Below, piece by piece: positions 15,301 to 22,613 of a DNA stretch of 37,169 nt (positions are counted from its first letter, which is position 1; every line of letters starts with the position of its first letter). This stretch comes from CAYGWP01 sp964353455 (GTDB lineage Bacteria > Planctomycetota > Phycisphaerae > FEN-1346): positions 1 through 37,169 of the forward strand of contig CAYGWP010000090.1 of the NCBI GenBank assembly GCA_964353455.1, in the 5' to 3' direction. The notes below the pieces were generated by a model. The model ran no database searches. It saw nothing but the letters and a program-made list of their open reading frames with translations, and was not told where the DNA came from. A program made the translations under genes and the position numbers.

Positions 15301-15536
15301 GGTGGGCCGTGGAGTCGGCCGACGGCAAACAGGCGTTCAACCGGGCGATGCTGGTTGCGGGCGAGCACCTCTTCGTCGTCACGCCCAAGGGCCTCCTGAC
15401 AGTGCACCGAACCGAAGATGGGACGAAACTCGCCGAGATAAAACTGGACATGGCCACCTGGGACGGCCTTGCGGCCGCGGGCGGCAGGCTGTATGTGTCC
15501 ACGGTGGATGGCAAGGTGATGTGCCTGGGCAACTGA
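12303..15536 (+). CDS. Methyltransferase-like domain plus PQQ-type beta-propeller protein, repeat A in signal region
   Basis: 1077 aa from ATG 12303 (AAAGG 5 bases upstream). Residues 37-71 are the translated 102-bp repeat. After it comes LLAQAACVLLGLAACGTARGE, a clear signal-peptide or lipoprotein-type hydrophobic core, now buried ~72 residues in. Residues ~95-220 resemble a class I methyltransferase Rossmann fold (VVLGSADAELAAAI; LRVLRPGGEMLV) but without a convincing SAM-binding glycine loop. The rest is a PQQ/quinoprotein-like propeller with repeated blades (GLPLWSARL, GRLLWKQA, GQERWHF, GEVVWQSKF). This architecture recurs in planctomycetes; no function is established to my knowledge. 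An alternative start is ATG 12391 (GGAGG at 12383-12387), which would give a compact signal peptide only if 98 bases of the repeat were absent. The gene may be mis-targeted in its present form. Confidence 0.85.
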   Translation: MRRFLVPTVGLLAGQLWALQRDHRQSLEVHEVCDTRWNNRGRSPISANTGRKRQCFGGKFSEIGERPLLFRATTLLAQAACVLLGLAACGTARGEAGVEQAIQASRIKGGLCVVLGSADAELAAAIAGDGTFLVHCLSADAAAVDAARQALTAKGLYGRASVERWNADTLPYADNLVSLLVVTDPGKATEAERLRVLRPGGEMLVRVAAATGKFAATVKPRPQGVDEWTHWRHGPDRNAVSGDRVVDVPEGVQWLASSGAIGERAHVVLAGGRLFSQDRDVLTARDAYNGLPLWSARLRKGQEFEWEWVVKVACLIVAKGERVYALVEDGKFKALDAATGRPVKVYEEAGAPIVALVVDGGTSGTDTLVVAGKDSVRALDAETGRLLWKQAADMPQNILASPGAVFYIEGNDRRGATVGKISARDLATGSALWQKEYDWARRTELAAFGYDHIVYEVRPPNNWREFYAAHPELQEKDRFRLAVISAKTGEEVQRLFKLASSARHGEFFRGFWYKGNLLTETMTREGLSLAMYRVGDFATPAATFKANFVGDRGFGHCYPPVLTDRFYINGQLNFTDLETRKQTSNQITRGACNTSREGYLPANGMIYTFPKHCACFPMLDGNVCLAPPGKDKPQDSTELVKGPAWPAAPQEADYSAEWPMFRHDAYRSGGTDVTVPADLQVLWTAPVGGPDYTRTLTSEWSDNPYAAGRVTAPTIAGGLVFVAHTDTHRLLAIDARTGQERWHFIAGGRIDGPPTVHKGMCLVGCRDGWVYNLRAADGALVWKLRVAPNERRIVSHGQLESPWPVPGSVLVTDGLAYVAAGLHPNADGGVRVVCFRPETGEVVWQSKFDNLGFADPWPDPWEPRKTRPDSDPWRCIRPLEYRPFDLMVRDGDAVAVSRCAFDPKTGKVDLRKTSGFYYVKETGAYVPRTAWRYCAARLQSPPAVFRGASVFSTVPSMSKLFRTDFDKAKPFNADWVQVSEADTKADFLHASGKIFRTGTRWAVESADGKQAFNRAMLVAGEHLFVVTPKGLLTVHRTEDGTKLAEIKLDMATWDGLAAAGGRLYVSTVDGKVMCLGN
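12412..12513 (+). repeat. Repeat family A, copy 4 (in signal region of propeller gene)
   Basis: A complete 102-bp copy, GGAATAAT to ATTATTCC, read in the same phase as copies 1 and 3. It lies directly upstream of the hydrophobic segment of the signal peptide. Confidence 0.97.
12920..12935 (+). repeat. Repeat family D, copy 5 (in propeller gene)
   Basis: GGTCGCCGCGGCGACC, read as VAAAT between EMLVR and GKFAAT, at the edge of the methyltransferase-like domain. Confidence 0.85.
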
Positions 15537-15544
15537 AGCGGGGG

Positions 15545-15586
15545 GCACAGCCGCCCCCGGCTGTGCACGCCCGGGGGCGGGCGTGC
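15545..15586 (+). repeat. Repeat family B, copy 2 (twin hairpin, intergenic)
   Basis: Arms GCACAGCC/GGCTGTGC (15545-15566) and GCACGCCC/GGGCGTGC (15565-15586), the same arms as at 6434-6483 but with loops GCCCCC and GGGGGC. It lies between the propeller stop and the GH127 start. It may serve as a transcription-attenuating or mRNA-stabilising hairpin pair. Confidence 0.9.
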
Positions 15587-15623
15587 CACGATGCGACGGA
15601 CCATCATCAAAGGAGCCTGCGGC

Positions 15624-18092
15624 ATGCGGGTCGCGCGGCTGATCCTGGCGGTCGGGGTTCTGGCGTGCCTGGCGCCGTCGCTCGAGGCGGCGCAAGAAGA
15701 AATCACGGTGGTGGACCGGCCCGCCGTGGCGCCGCCGAACGACCACTATGCGGGCAACCGGCCGCCGCTCTTGCCGAGCCCCCTGATCAAACTGCCCACC
15801 GGCGCCATCCGGCCGCAGGGATGGGTCCGCAAACAACTCGAACTTGAGGCCGACGGCTTCACGGGCCACCTCACGGAGATCAGCCGTTTCTGCCGTAAGG
15901 AGGACAACGCGTGGCTGAGCCCCGAAGGCAAGGGCCACAGCGGCTGGGAGGAATTACCTTACTGGTTCCGCGGGTTCTGCGCCCTGGCCTACGTGCTGGG
16001 CGACCAGCGTCTCGTGGCGGAGACGAAGCCGTTCATCGAGGCCCTTCTGGCCAGCCAGCGCGAGGACGGCTACTTCGGCCCGCGCGCCAACCTGCACGAG
16101 GGCAAGGGCCACCCCGACCTCATGCCCAACATGTCGATGCTTGCGGCCCTCCAGACGTACCACGAGGCGACCGGCGACAAGCGGGTCATCGACCTCATGA
16201 CACGCTACTTTCGGTGGGAGTTGACGATTCCCGACAAGGAGTTCTTCGCGAGCGGTTGGCAAGTCCCGCGCGGCGGCGACAACATGGCCAGCGTCTATTG
16301 GCTTTACAACCGCACGGATGAAAAGTGGCTCCTCAACCTGGCCGAGAAACTCCAGCGCTGCGGCGCCAGTTGGATGAACACGGTCACCGGTTGCCATAAC
16401 GTCGATTTCTCGCAGGGGTTCCGCAAACCCGCCCAGTTCTACCAGCAGTCGCACGACCCGAAGCACCTGGAGGCGAGCGTGCGGAACTGGGAGAGCATCT
16501 TCGGCATCTATGGGCAGGTGCCGGGCGGCATGTTCGGCGGCGACGAGTTCGCCCGGCCCGGATACACCGACCCGCGACAGGCCATCGAGACCTGCGGCGT
16601 GGTCGAGATGATGAAGTCCGAGATCGTCCTACTCCGGATCACGGGCGACCCGAAGTGGGCCGACCGCTGCGAGAACGCGGCTATCAACACGCTGCCGGCC
16701 ACCATGACGGCCGACCTGAAGGCCCTCCGGTACCTGACCTCGCCCAACCAGGTCAACTCCGACAAGCGCAGCAAGGAGCCGGAACTGGCCGACGGCGGCC
16801 CGATGCAGGTCATGAACCCGCACGACCATCGTTGTTGCCAGCACAACGTCGGCATGGGCTGGCCCTGCTTTGCCGAGAACCTCTGGCAGGCGACGCCAGG
16901 CGATGGCTTGGCGGCTGTCTTCTATGCACCATGCGAGGTCCGCGCCAAGGTCGGTGGGGGCGCGGAAGTCACGATCAAGGAGGAGACGGCCTACCCGTTT
17001 GACGGCGCCGTGGACCTCGCTGTGACGCTGTCCGCCCCGGCGCGGTTTCCGTTGTACCTGCGTGTGCCGGCGTGGTGCCGTGATCCGCAGGTCGAGGTCA
17101 ACGGCAGGAAACTCCGCGGGGAAGGGCGGCCGCTCTCCTACCTTGTCATCGACCGCCTGTGGACCGGCGGCGACAAGGTGCGCCTGCTTCTGCCCATGGA
17201 CATCACCGTGACCCGGTGGGAGAAGAACAAGAATAGCGCCTCGGTGAATCTGGGGCCGGTCACCTTCTCGCTGAGGATCGGAGAGAACTACGTGCGGGCC
17301 GGCGGAACGGACGCGTGGCCGGCCTGGGAAATCCTTCCCACAACGCCGTGGAACTACGGCCTGGTGCTGGACGAGAAGAACCCGGCCGCCTCTATCGAAA
17401 TTGTGCGAAAGCCGTGGCCGAAATCAGGCCAGCCGTTTGCCCTGAACGACGCCCCTGTAGAACTGAAGGCCAAGGCCCGGAAGATCCCGACCTGGCGCGA
17501 AGACTACGTCGGGCTGGTCGATAGACTTCAGCCCAGCCCCGTCAAGTCCACGGAGCCGGTGGAGACGGTCACGCTGGTGCCGATGGGGGCCGCGCGGCTG
17601 CGCCTGTCAGCCTTTCCGGTCATCGGCGACGAGCCGACCGCCCACGCCTGGGCGCCTCCGCCCCCGCCCATGGCCTCGTTCCAACGGGCGGCGGACCCCA
17701 TTTCGGCCATCAACGACGGGAAGATTCCAAGCAGTTCCTACGACCTGAAGACGCCGAGATTTACGTGGTGGAGTTGGTCCCAGTTCGGCAAGAAGCAGTG
17801 GGTCCAGCAGAACCTCGACGGGGAGCGGACCGTCGTCGCTTGCGAAGTGTACTGGTTTGACGAGACGCCGGCCAACGCCGACTGCCGCGCGCCCAAGTCG
17901 TGGTGCCTGCTCTATAGGGACGGCGACGAATGGAAAGAAGTGAAGAATCCGAGCGGCTATGGCACCGAGGTGGACAAGTTCAACGTCGTTACCTTTGAGC
18001 CGGTGATGACGTCGGCCATGCGCCTGGAGGTCCAGTGCCAGGAGCGGCGTTCGGCCGGCGTGTACGAGTGGCGGATCAAGACCGCGCCATAG
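15624..18092 (+). CDS. GH127-type beta-L-arabinofuranosidase (DUF1680) with C-terminal discoidin-like domain
   Basis: 822 aa. ATG 15624 is preferred over 15591 because AAAGGAG (15609-15615) precedes it and the protein then starts with a normal signal peptide (MRVARLILAVGVLACLAPSLEA). The alpha/alpha-barrel DUF1680 domain spans ~50-560. The zinc/nucleophile set of the founding enzyme HypBA1 (Glu338, Cys340, Cys417, Cys418) is matched by Glu322 and Cys324 in AIETCGVVEMM and Cys404-Cys405 in HRCCQHN, so it should be active. HypBA1 releases L-arabinose from beta-1,2-linked arabinobiose and hydroxyproline-linked arabinose. Residues ~680-822 form a beta-sandwich resembling F5/8 type C or related modules (INDGKIPSSSYD; WVQQNLDGERTVVACEVYWFD), probably binding sugar. 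Exported; GH146-like or other DUF1680 specificities remain possible. Confidence 0.9.
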   Translation: MRVARLILAVGVLACLAPSLEAAQEEITVVDRPAVAPPNDHYAGNRPPLLPSPLIKLPTGAIRPQGWVRKQLELEADGFTGHLTEISRFCRKEDNAWLSPEGKGHSGWEELPYWFRGFCALAYVLGDQRLVAETKPFIEALLASQREDGYFGPRANLHEGKGHPDLMPNMSMLAALQTYHEATGDKRVIDLMTRYFRWELTIPDKEFFASGWQVPRGGDNMASVYWLYNRTDEKWLLNLAEKLQRCGASWMNTVTGCHNVDFSQGFRKPAQFYQQSHDPKHLEASVRNWESIFGIYGQVPGGMFGGDEFARPGYTDPRQAIETCGVVEMMKSEIVLLRITGDPKWADRCENAAINTLPATMTADLKALRYLTSPNQVNSDKRSKEPELADGGPMQVMNPHDHRCCQHNVGMGWPCFAENLWQATPGDGLAAVFYAPCEVRAKVGGGAEVTIKEETAYPFDGAVDLAVTLSAPARFPLYLRVPAWCRDPQVEVNGRKLRGEGRPLSYLVIDRLWTGGDKVRLLLPMDITVTRWEKNKNSASVNLGPVTFSLRIGENYVRAGGTDAWPAWEILPTTPWNYGLVLDEKNPAASIEIVRKPWPKSGQPFALNDAPVELKAKARKIPTWREDYVGLVDRLQPSPVKSTEPVETVTLVPMGAARLRLSAFPVIGDEPTAHAWAPPPPPMASFQRAADPISAINDGKIPSSSYDLKTPRFTWWSWSQFGKKQWVQQNLDGERTVVACEVYWFDETPANADCRAPKSWCLLYRDGDEWKEVKNPSGYGTEVDKFNVVTFEPVMTSAMRLEVQCQERRSAGVYEWRIKTAP

Positions 18093-18337
18093 GAGAGGGG
18101 AATCGCCTGTGCTCTCCGCCGCTCGCCGCGGCAGGGCCGCGCAAATCGTTGTGAAGCAGGACGGCCACTGGTTACGTCCTTCGCGGGCACGCTGGCGCTG
18201 TCGCCGGACGCAGTGCGGGTCTGGTTCAACGCGGCCAAGGGCATCCACATCGTGGTCAGGGCCCCGTCGCGGTAGATATGCTCACCTCCTGAACGCCTTG
18301 CAGTGCTCCTGGCCGAGCGAGAGGCAGGCGCATCTCC
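18093..18337. other. Convergent gap with possible gene remnant
   Basis: 245 bases between converging GH127 and GH95. On the + strand, bases 18168-18275 read FAGTLALSPDAVRVWFNA then KGIHIVVRAPSR and a stop, a codon-like stretch with no start or upstream body. On the - strand, AGGAGGTGAG (about 18291-18282) looks like a ribosome site downstream of the GH95 module, but its GTG frame closes after nine codons. I read this as debris of a lost gene; no clear terminator hairpin was found. Confidence 0.35.
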
Positions 18338-20561
18338 TCAATTCCCGACGGGCCGCAGGGCTCCGTCCAGCACGCGGACTTCGTCGGCCGCCAGCGACAG
18401 TTCCCTGACGGTCTGACCGTAGCGGACCTTGCACTTGCCGCCAGCGCTCGCCCGCAGGGTCGCCTGCTGAAGGCGGCCGCCTTGCCACTGGATGTCCACC
18501 CCCCAGCCGCCGCGGGCCCGCAGGCCTTGCACGCGGCCGTCGGGCCACGCTGCCGGCAACGCGGGCAGCAGGTGGACCTCGCCGCAATGACTCTGAAGGA
18601 GCATCTCGGCGATCCCCGCGGTGGCCCCGAAGTTGCCGTCGATCTGGAACGGCGGATGCGTATCGAACAGGTTGGGCAGGATGCTCCCCGCCAGCAACTC
18701 GCCAAGCATCTTATGGGCGCGGTCGCCATCGTGCAACCGGGCCCAGAAGTTGATCTTCCAGGCCTTCGACCAGCCGGTGCCCCCGTCACCGCGAAGTTCC
18801 AGCGTCTTGCGGGCCGCGGCCGCAAGGTCGGGCGTCGTCAGCGGCGAGATCTGGTTGCTCGGATGCAGCCCGTAAAGGTGCGACACGTGCCGGTGCTGCG
18901 GCTCGGCTTCCTGGTAGTCTTCCAGCCATTCCTGCAATTGGCCGCGGCTGCCGACCTGCATGGGGGCCAGGCGGGCCCTGGCGGCCGCGACCTTCGCGCG
19001 GAACGCCTCGTCGAGGCCGAGAATCTCGCCGGCCTGGATGCATTCGTTGAAGACGTCGCGCACCAGTTGCATGCTCATCGTCGGTCCCATGGAGATGGCG
19101 TACTTCTGGCCATCCGGTCCGATGAACTGGTTCTCGGGCGACGTGGACGGGCCACACACCAGCCACCCGCGCCGCGGGTCCTCCAGCAGGAAGTCGAGGT
19201 AGAACTCGGCCGTCTCCTTCAGCACCGGATACGCGCGGTCCGCGAGGAACCTGTGGTCGGGGGCAAACTGGTAGTGTTCCCACAGGTGTTGACACAGCCA
19301 TGCCGCCGCATCGCTCCACAGGAGGCTGGCGGAGGCCCGCATCTCCGAGAGCGCCCAGGGCGGCGTACGGATCCCCAGGACCCAGCCGCGGCAACCGTAG
19401 CGCTGGCGCGCGGCCCGCCGGCCGGGCTCGCGCAGACGTTCGATCAGGTCGAACAGCGGCTCGGTCAGTTCGGGCAGGTTGCAGGTTTCGGCAGGCCAGT
19501 AGTTCATCTCGGCGTTGATGTTGATTGTGTAATCGCTGAACCACGGCGGGGCATAACTCTCGTTCCAGATGCCCTGGAGGTTGGCCGGCAGGCTTCCGGG
19601 GCGTGAACTGGAGATGAGCAGATACCGCCCGTACTGGAACAGCAGCGCAGCCAGTTGCGGGTCGGCCTGTCCCTGTTTCCACGCCGCCAGGCGCACATCG
19701 GTCGGCTTGTCCGCGGCCGGGCCGGGGGGCAGGTCCAGCGCGACACGCCGGAAGAGCGCCCGGTAGTCCTTGAGGTGGGCCTCCCGGACCTCGCCGTAGG
19801 AGCGTTTCGCGGCGCGGTCGAGTTGACCGAGCGCAGACGCCACCGGGTCGGGGCGCCAGAACGTGCTGTCGGCCGCCACGAGCAGCGTGAGGGCATCGGC
19901 CTGGTCGATCCGCAGCGCACCATCAGCGGGCTGTATCCTGCCTCCCTCCGGTAGGGCGAGAAGCGCGGCACAGAATCGCACCCCGCCATAGGGCGTCTGG
20001 CCGGTCATGACCAGGCGGTCGGCGCCCCGAACAACCGCTTGCGCGTCCTTCTCGCGCGACAGCCTCACAGAGCATGTGACCTGCCCCGGGCGATCCGCCG
20101 TCAGGCGAACCACCAGCACCTGGTCCACGGCGCTGACGAACACGTGGCGGCAATAGGTCGTCTGGCCGACACGGAAAGTCGCCTCGGCGATGGCGCTATC
20201 TAGGTCCAGTTGCCGGCGGTACTGATCGAACGAAGTGCCGATGCCCGACATGGCAATATGCAGGTTCGCGAGCGGCTGATAGTTGCCGTACCGCGGGTCC
20301 TTGGGGGTGGTCATCGTGTCGGAGGCGAGTCGGGTGGCCTCGGCGTAGTCCCCCGCGAACAGCAGCCTCTGAACTCTTGGGGAGGCTCTCCCGCATCTTC
20401 GGGGTCGGATTGTAGTGCGGCTGGCCGGCCCAGATGCTGTCCTCCTAGAGTTGGATGCGTTCTTCGGCCGCACCGCCGAAGACCATGCCGCCCAGCGGAC
20501 CGTTGCCCACGGGCAGGGCCTCGGTCCACTTCTCCGCCGGCCGAGAGTACCAGAGCACCAT
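18338..20561 (-). pseudogene. Second GH95 glycosidase module, broken by a stop and a frameshift near its N-terminus
   Basis: Homologous to the GH95 module at 2155. It starts MVLWYSRPAEKWTEAL at 20561, in frame with and joined to the preceding GH97 through an Ala/Pro linker. A TAG (20447-20445) stands where GH95 enzymes have Asn in ERIQL-N-EDSIW; about 20 codons later, near 20376-20382, a one-base shift is needed after MRESLP to reach VQRLLFAGDYAEA. From there to 18338 the frame is open and motifs are intact: NLQGIWN, TININAEMNYWPAE (Asn-x-Asn), PSTSPEN, FQIDGNFGATAGIAEML, LLPALPAAWPDG. No plausible internal start with ribosome site was seen after the lesions, so the enzyme is probably not made unless the lesions are sequencing errors. 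Substrate would be alpha-L-fucosides or alpha-L-galactosides. Confidence 0.85.
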
Positions 20562-22613
20562 CGCGTGGGGTGCCGGTTCCGCCGCCGCCGCGCCACTGGC
20601 GTCTTCGATGATCATTAAGTGTCCCCCGTTGGGCTCCATGGTGATCGGGATTACGGAAGTTGAGGACACGCTCCGGCGGGAATGGGCAGCCTCCATCTTC
20701 CCGGCCACATCGCTGTAGATGCCGGCATTGTAGGTCGCGCCCGGGCGGAGGAAGTTTAGCGGCAGGTTGTACGAGCGCGGGTTTGAATCCGACATGCTTG
20801 CGACATACCAGTTGTTGCCCTTGCGTCGCGCCACGGTGACATACTCGCCCAGCCTGGTGACGACCTTCATCTCATCAAAAAGCCCCGGCAACTTATCGAG
20901 GAATTCGACTTCCGCGCCCCCCTCGCCGCCCGGCGACCACTGCCGCATTCCGCCGCGAATGGACACGCGGCCGTGATACACCCCCAGCATGGCTACCTGG
21001 TGACAATGGGTCTTGTTCTTCATATAGATCTCGGGCGTGTAATCGAAGGGACCCATCAGGCCGCGGGTGAAGGGGAGCATTACATCATGAAGCCCCTTAG
21101 TCTTGCCCTCGATGGAATGCTCGGCCTCCTCTCCGGCCACGCCCTCTACGTTCACCAGGTTGGGGTATGTTCGCATCAGTCCGCCGGGATAGTAGGCGTC
21201 ATGGATGACCATGATGAGCCTGTGCTCAGCGGCCCTCCGGACCATGTAGGCGATCATCCGCTCGTTGTACTGCGAAGACGGGGGAACGAACCCGGCCTTG
21301 ACTCCGGCCAGGCCCCATTTCTCGTAGCGGGCGAAGACGTCCTCGATCGCGTGCTCGCCGCCGAACTCCTTGAGGACCGCGCCGCGGACATAGACGCATA
21401 TCCCCACCTTGGGGTTAAGGCCGTTGGCGTAGGCGACCAGTTCCGGCATATCCAGGTCCACGAAGTTGCCGCCGGAATCGGCCTTCGGGCGGAAGGGGAC
21501 CCATCCCTTGGCGCAGGCCATCGGGTTGCCGCCGATATTCTTTCGCCATTCCGGCTTGTCATTCCAGAACGGCAATTTATTCGCTTCAAAGAATTGTACT
21601 TCCTCTTGCGTCCATTTCGTCTCGGCGCCGCTCCATGAGTGGTCAATCTCCAGGTACTCAATGTTATGGGCCGAGGCGAAGTCCGCCAGTCTCTTGAGTT
21701 CGCTCGTCACCATCCGCGTGTTGCGGACCTGGCAGATGGCCTGGCCGGGCCTTATCCAGGAGGTGTCGGCAATGGCGCAGGGCGGATTCAGATTCTCCAC
21801 GATATGGCGGTTCTCATAGAGTTTTGCGGCGGTTTCGCCGATGATGATCACTTCCCACGATGTGCTGAACGGGGCCGTGCCCGCGGCGGGGGAATGCATG
21901 ACGCCCATGATCGTGCCCGAACTGCCGGTTTTCTTCGTCCAGTTGGTTATGGAGAAGTTGCCGCGGTCGGCATCGGTGAGGGAGACGAAATTCCCCTGCC
22001 CGACGTCAACGGTCACATTCCCTTCGCTCCTGGATATGTTATCAATATGTACCGTTCCGTACTCGTAGTTGCGATTTTGGTAGATGGTATGATTGCTTCC
22101 GAATTTATACTCGGTGAGCCTCTTCTTGATGGTGAACTCGCCGAGATTCGGCTGCGCCGGGAAGTGATACCGGCACGCAACGCCTTCGTTATAGGCTCGC
22201 AGCACCACGTGGAACATGCGCCGGCGACCGGCGGTTTCCTGAAGTTTGACGGTCAACTCGTTGTAGTGGTCCTTGACCTCGCTCAAGGATCCCCACACCG
22301 GTTTCCAGGTTGTGTTGCCCACCGCTCGTTCGGTCCCGATCAGGGCATAGGAGCCGGTGAAATCATCAGAGCCCAATTCAATCCCCAGCAGGCCGCTCTC
22401 AATGAACTTGTTGCCGCCGTATGTAACGTTCCAGCAGGGCTGATTGCCTTTCAACGCGATGTCCACTCTTATCCTGCCGTCCGGAGATTGAACCGTTTCT
22501 AGCCCCTGGGCCGCGGCCTTTCCAGCGGGCTTGTCGGATGCCCGTGAGGCGAGCGGCAGCCCCGCGATCGCGCTACCGGCAAGCAAGACGAATTCTCTTC
22601 GTTTGATTCTCAC
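20445..22613 (-). CDS. GH97 family glycosidase, Tat-exported, running into GH95 module
   Basis: 722 aa from GTG 22613, which overlaps the upstream stop as GTGA, with AGAGGT about 10 bases earlier. It starts with a twin-arginine signal (RIKRREFVLLAGSAIAGLPLA). The GH97 architecture is visible: N-terminal beta-supersandwich (SPDGRIRVDIALKGNQPCWNV), TIM barrel with NIEYLEIDHSW, GLAGVKAGFV, HDAYYPGGLMRTYPN, VEGVAGEE, LPFTRGLMGPFDYTPE, and a C-terminal beta-domain ending ~MEPNGGHLMIIED. GH97 holds inverting alpha-glucosidases and retaining alpha-galactosidases; the Asp used as nucleophile in the retaining type (VKVDF) is Gly here (VKAGF), favouring the inverting type or another specificity. The GH97 stop is missing: the frame continues through an Ala-rich linker into 38 residues of a GH95 module and ends at TAG 20447-20445. 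Confidence 0.85.
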   Translation of the reverse strand: MRIKRREFVLLAGSAIAGLPLASRASDKPAGKAAAQGLETVQSPDGRIRVDIALKGNQPCWNVTYGGNKFIESGLLGIELGSDDFTGSYALIGTERAVGNTTWKPVWGSLSEVKDHYNELTVKLQETAGRRRMFHVVLRAYNEGVACRYHFPAQPNLGEFTIKKRLTEYKFGSNHTIYQNRNYEYGTVHIDNISRSEGNVTVDVGQGNFVSLTDADRGNFSITNWTKKTGSSGTIMGVMHSPAAGTAPFSTSWEVIIIGETAAKLYENRHIVENLNPPCAIADTSWIRPGQAICQVRNTRMVTSELKRLADFASAHNIEYLEIDHSWSGAETKWTQEEVQFFEANKLPFWNDKPEWRKNIGGNPMACAKGWVPFRPKADSGGNFVDLDMPELVAYANGLNPKVGICVYVRGAVLKEFGGEHAIEDVFARYEKWGLAGVKAGFVPPSSQYNERMIAYMVRRAAEHRLIMVIHDAYYPGGLMRTYPNLVNVEGVAGEEAEHSIEGKTKGLHDVMLPFTRGLMGPFDYTPEIYMKNKTHCHQVAMLGVYHGRVSIRGGMRQWSPGGEGGAEVEFLDKLPGLFDEMKVVTRLGEYVTVARRKGNNWYVASMSDSNPRSYNLPLNFLRPGATYNAGIYSDVAGKMEAAHSRRSVSSTSVIPITMEPNGGHLMIIEDASGAAAAEPAPHAMVLWYSRPAEKWTEALPVGNGPLGGMVFGGAAEERIQL

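Noticed and set aside
13128..15938. Long minus-strand open frame (936 codons) opposite the propeller and GH127 genes
   Set aside because: Antisense shadow of GC-rich coding DNA, spanning two real genes; no domain.
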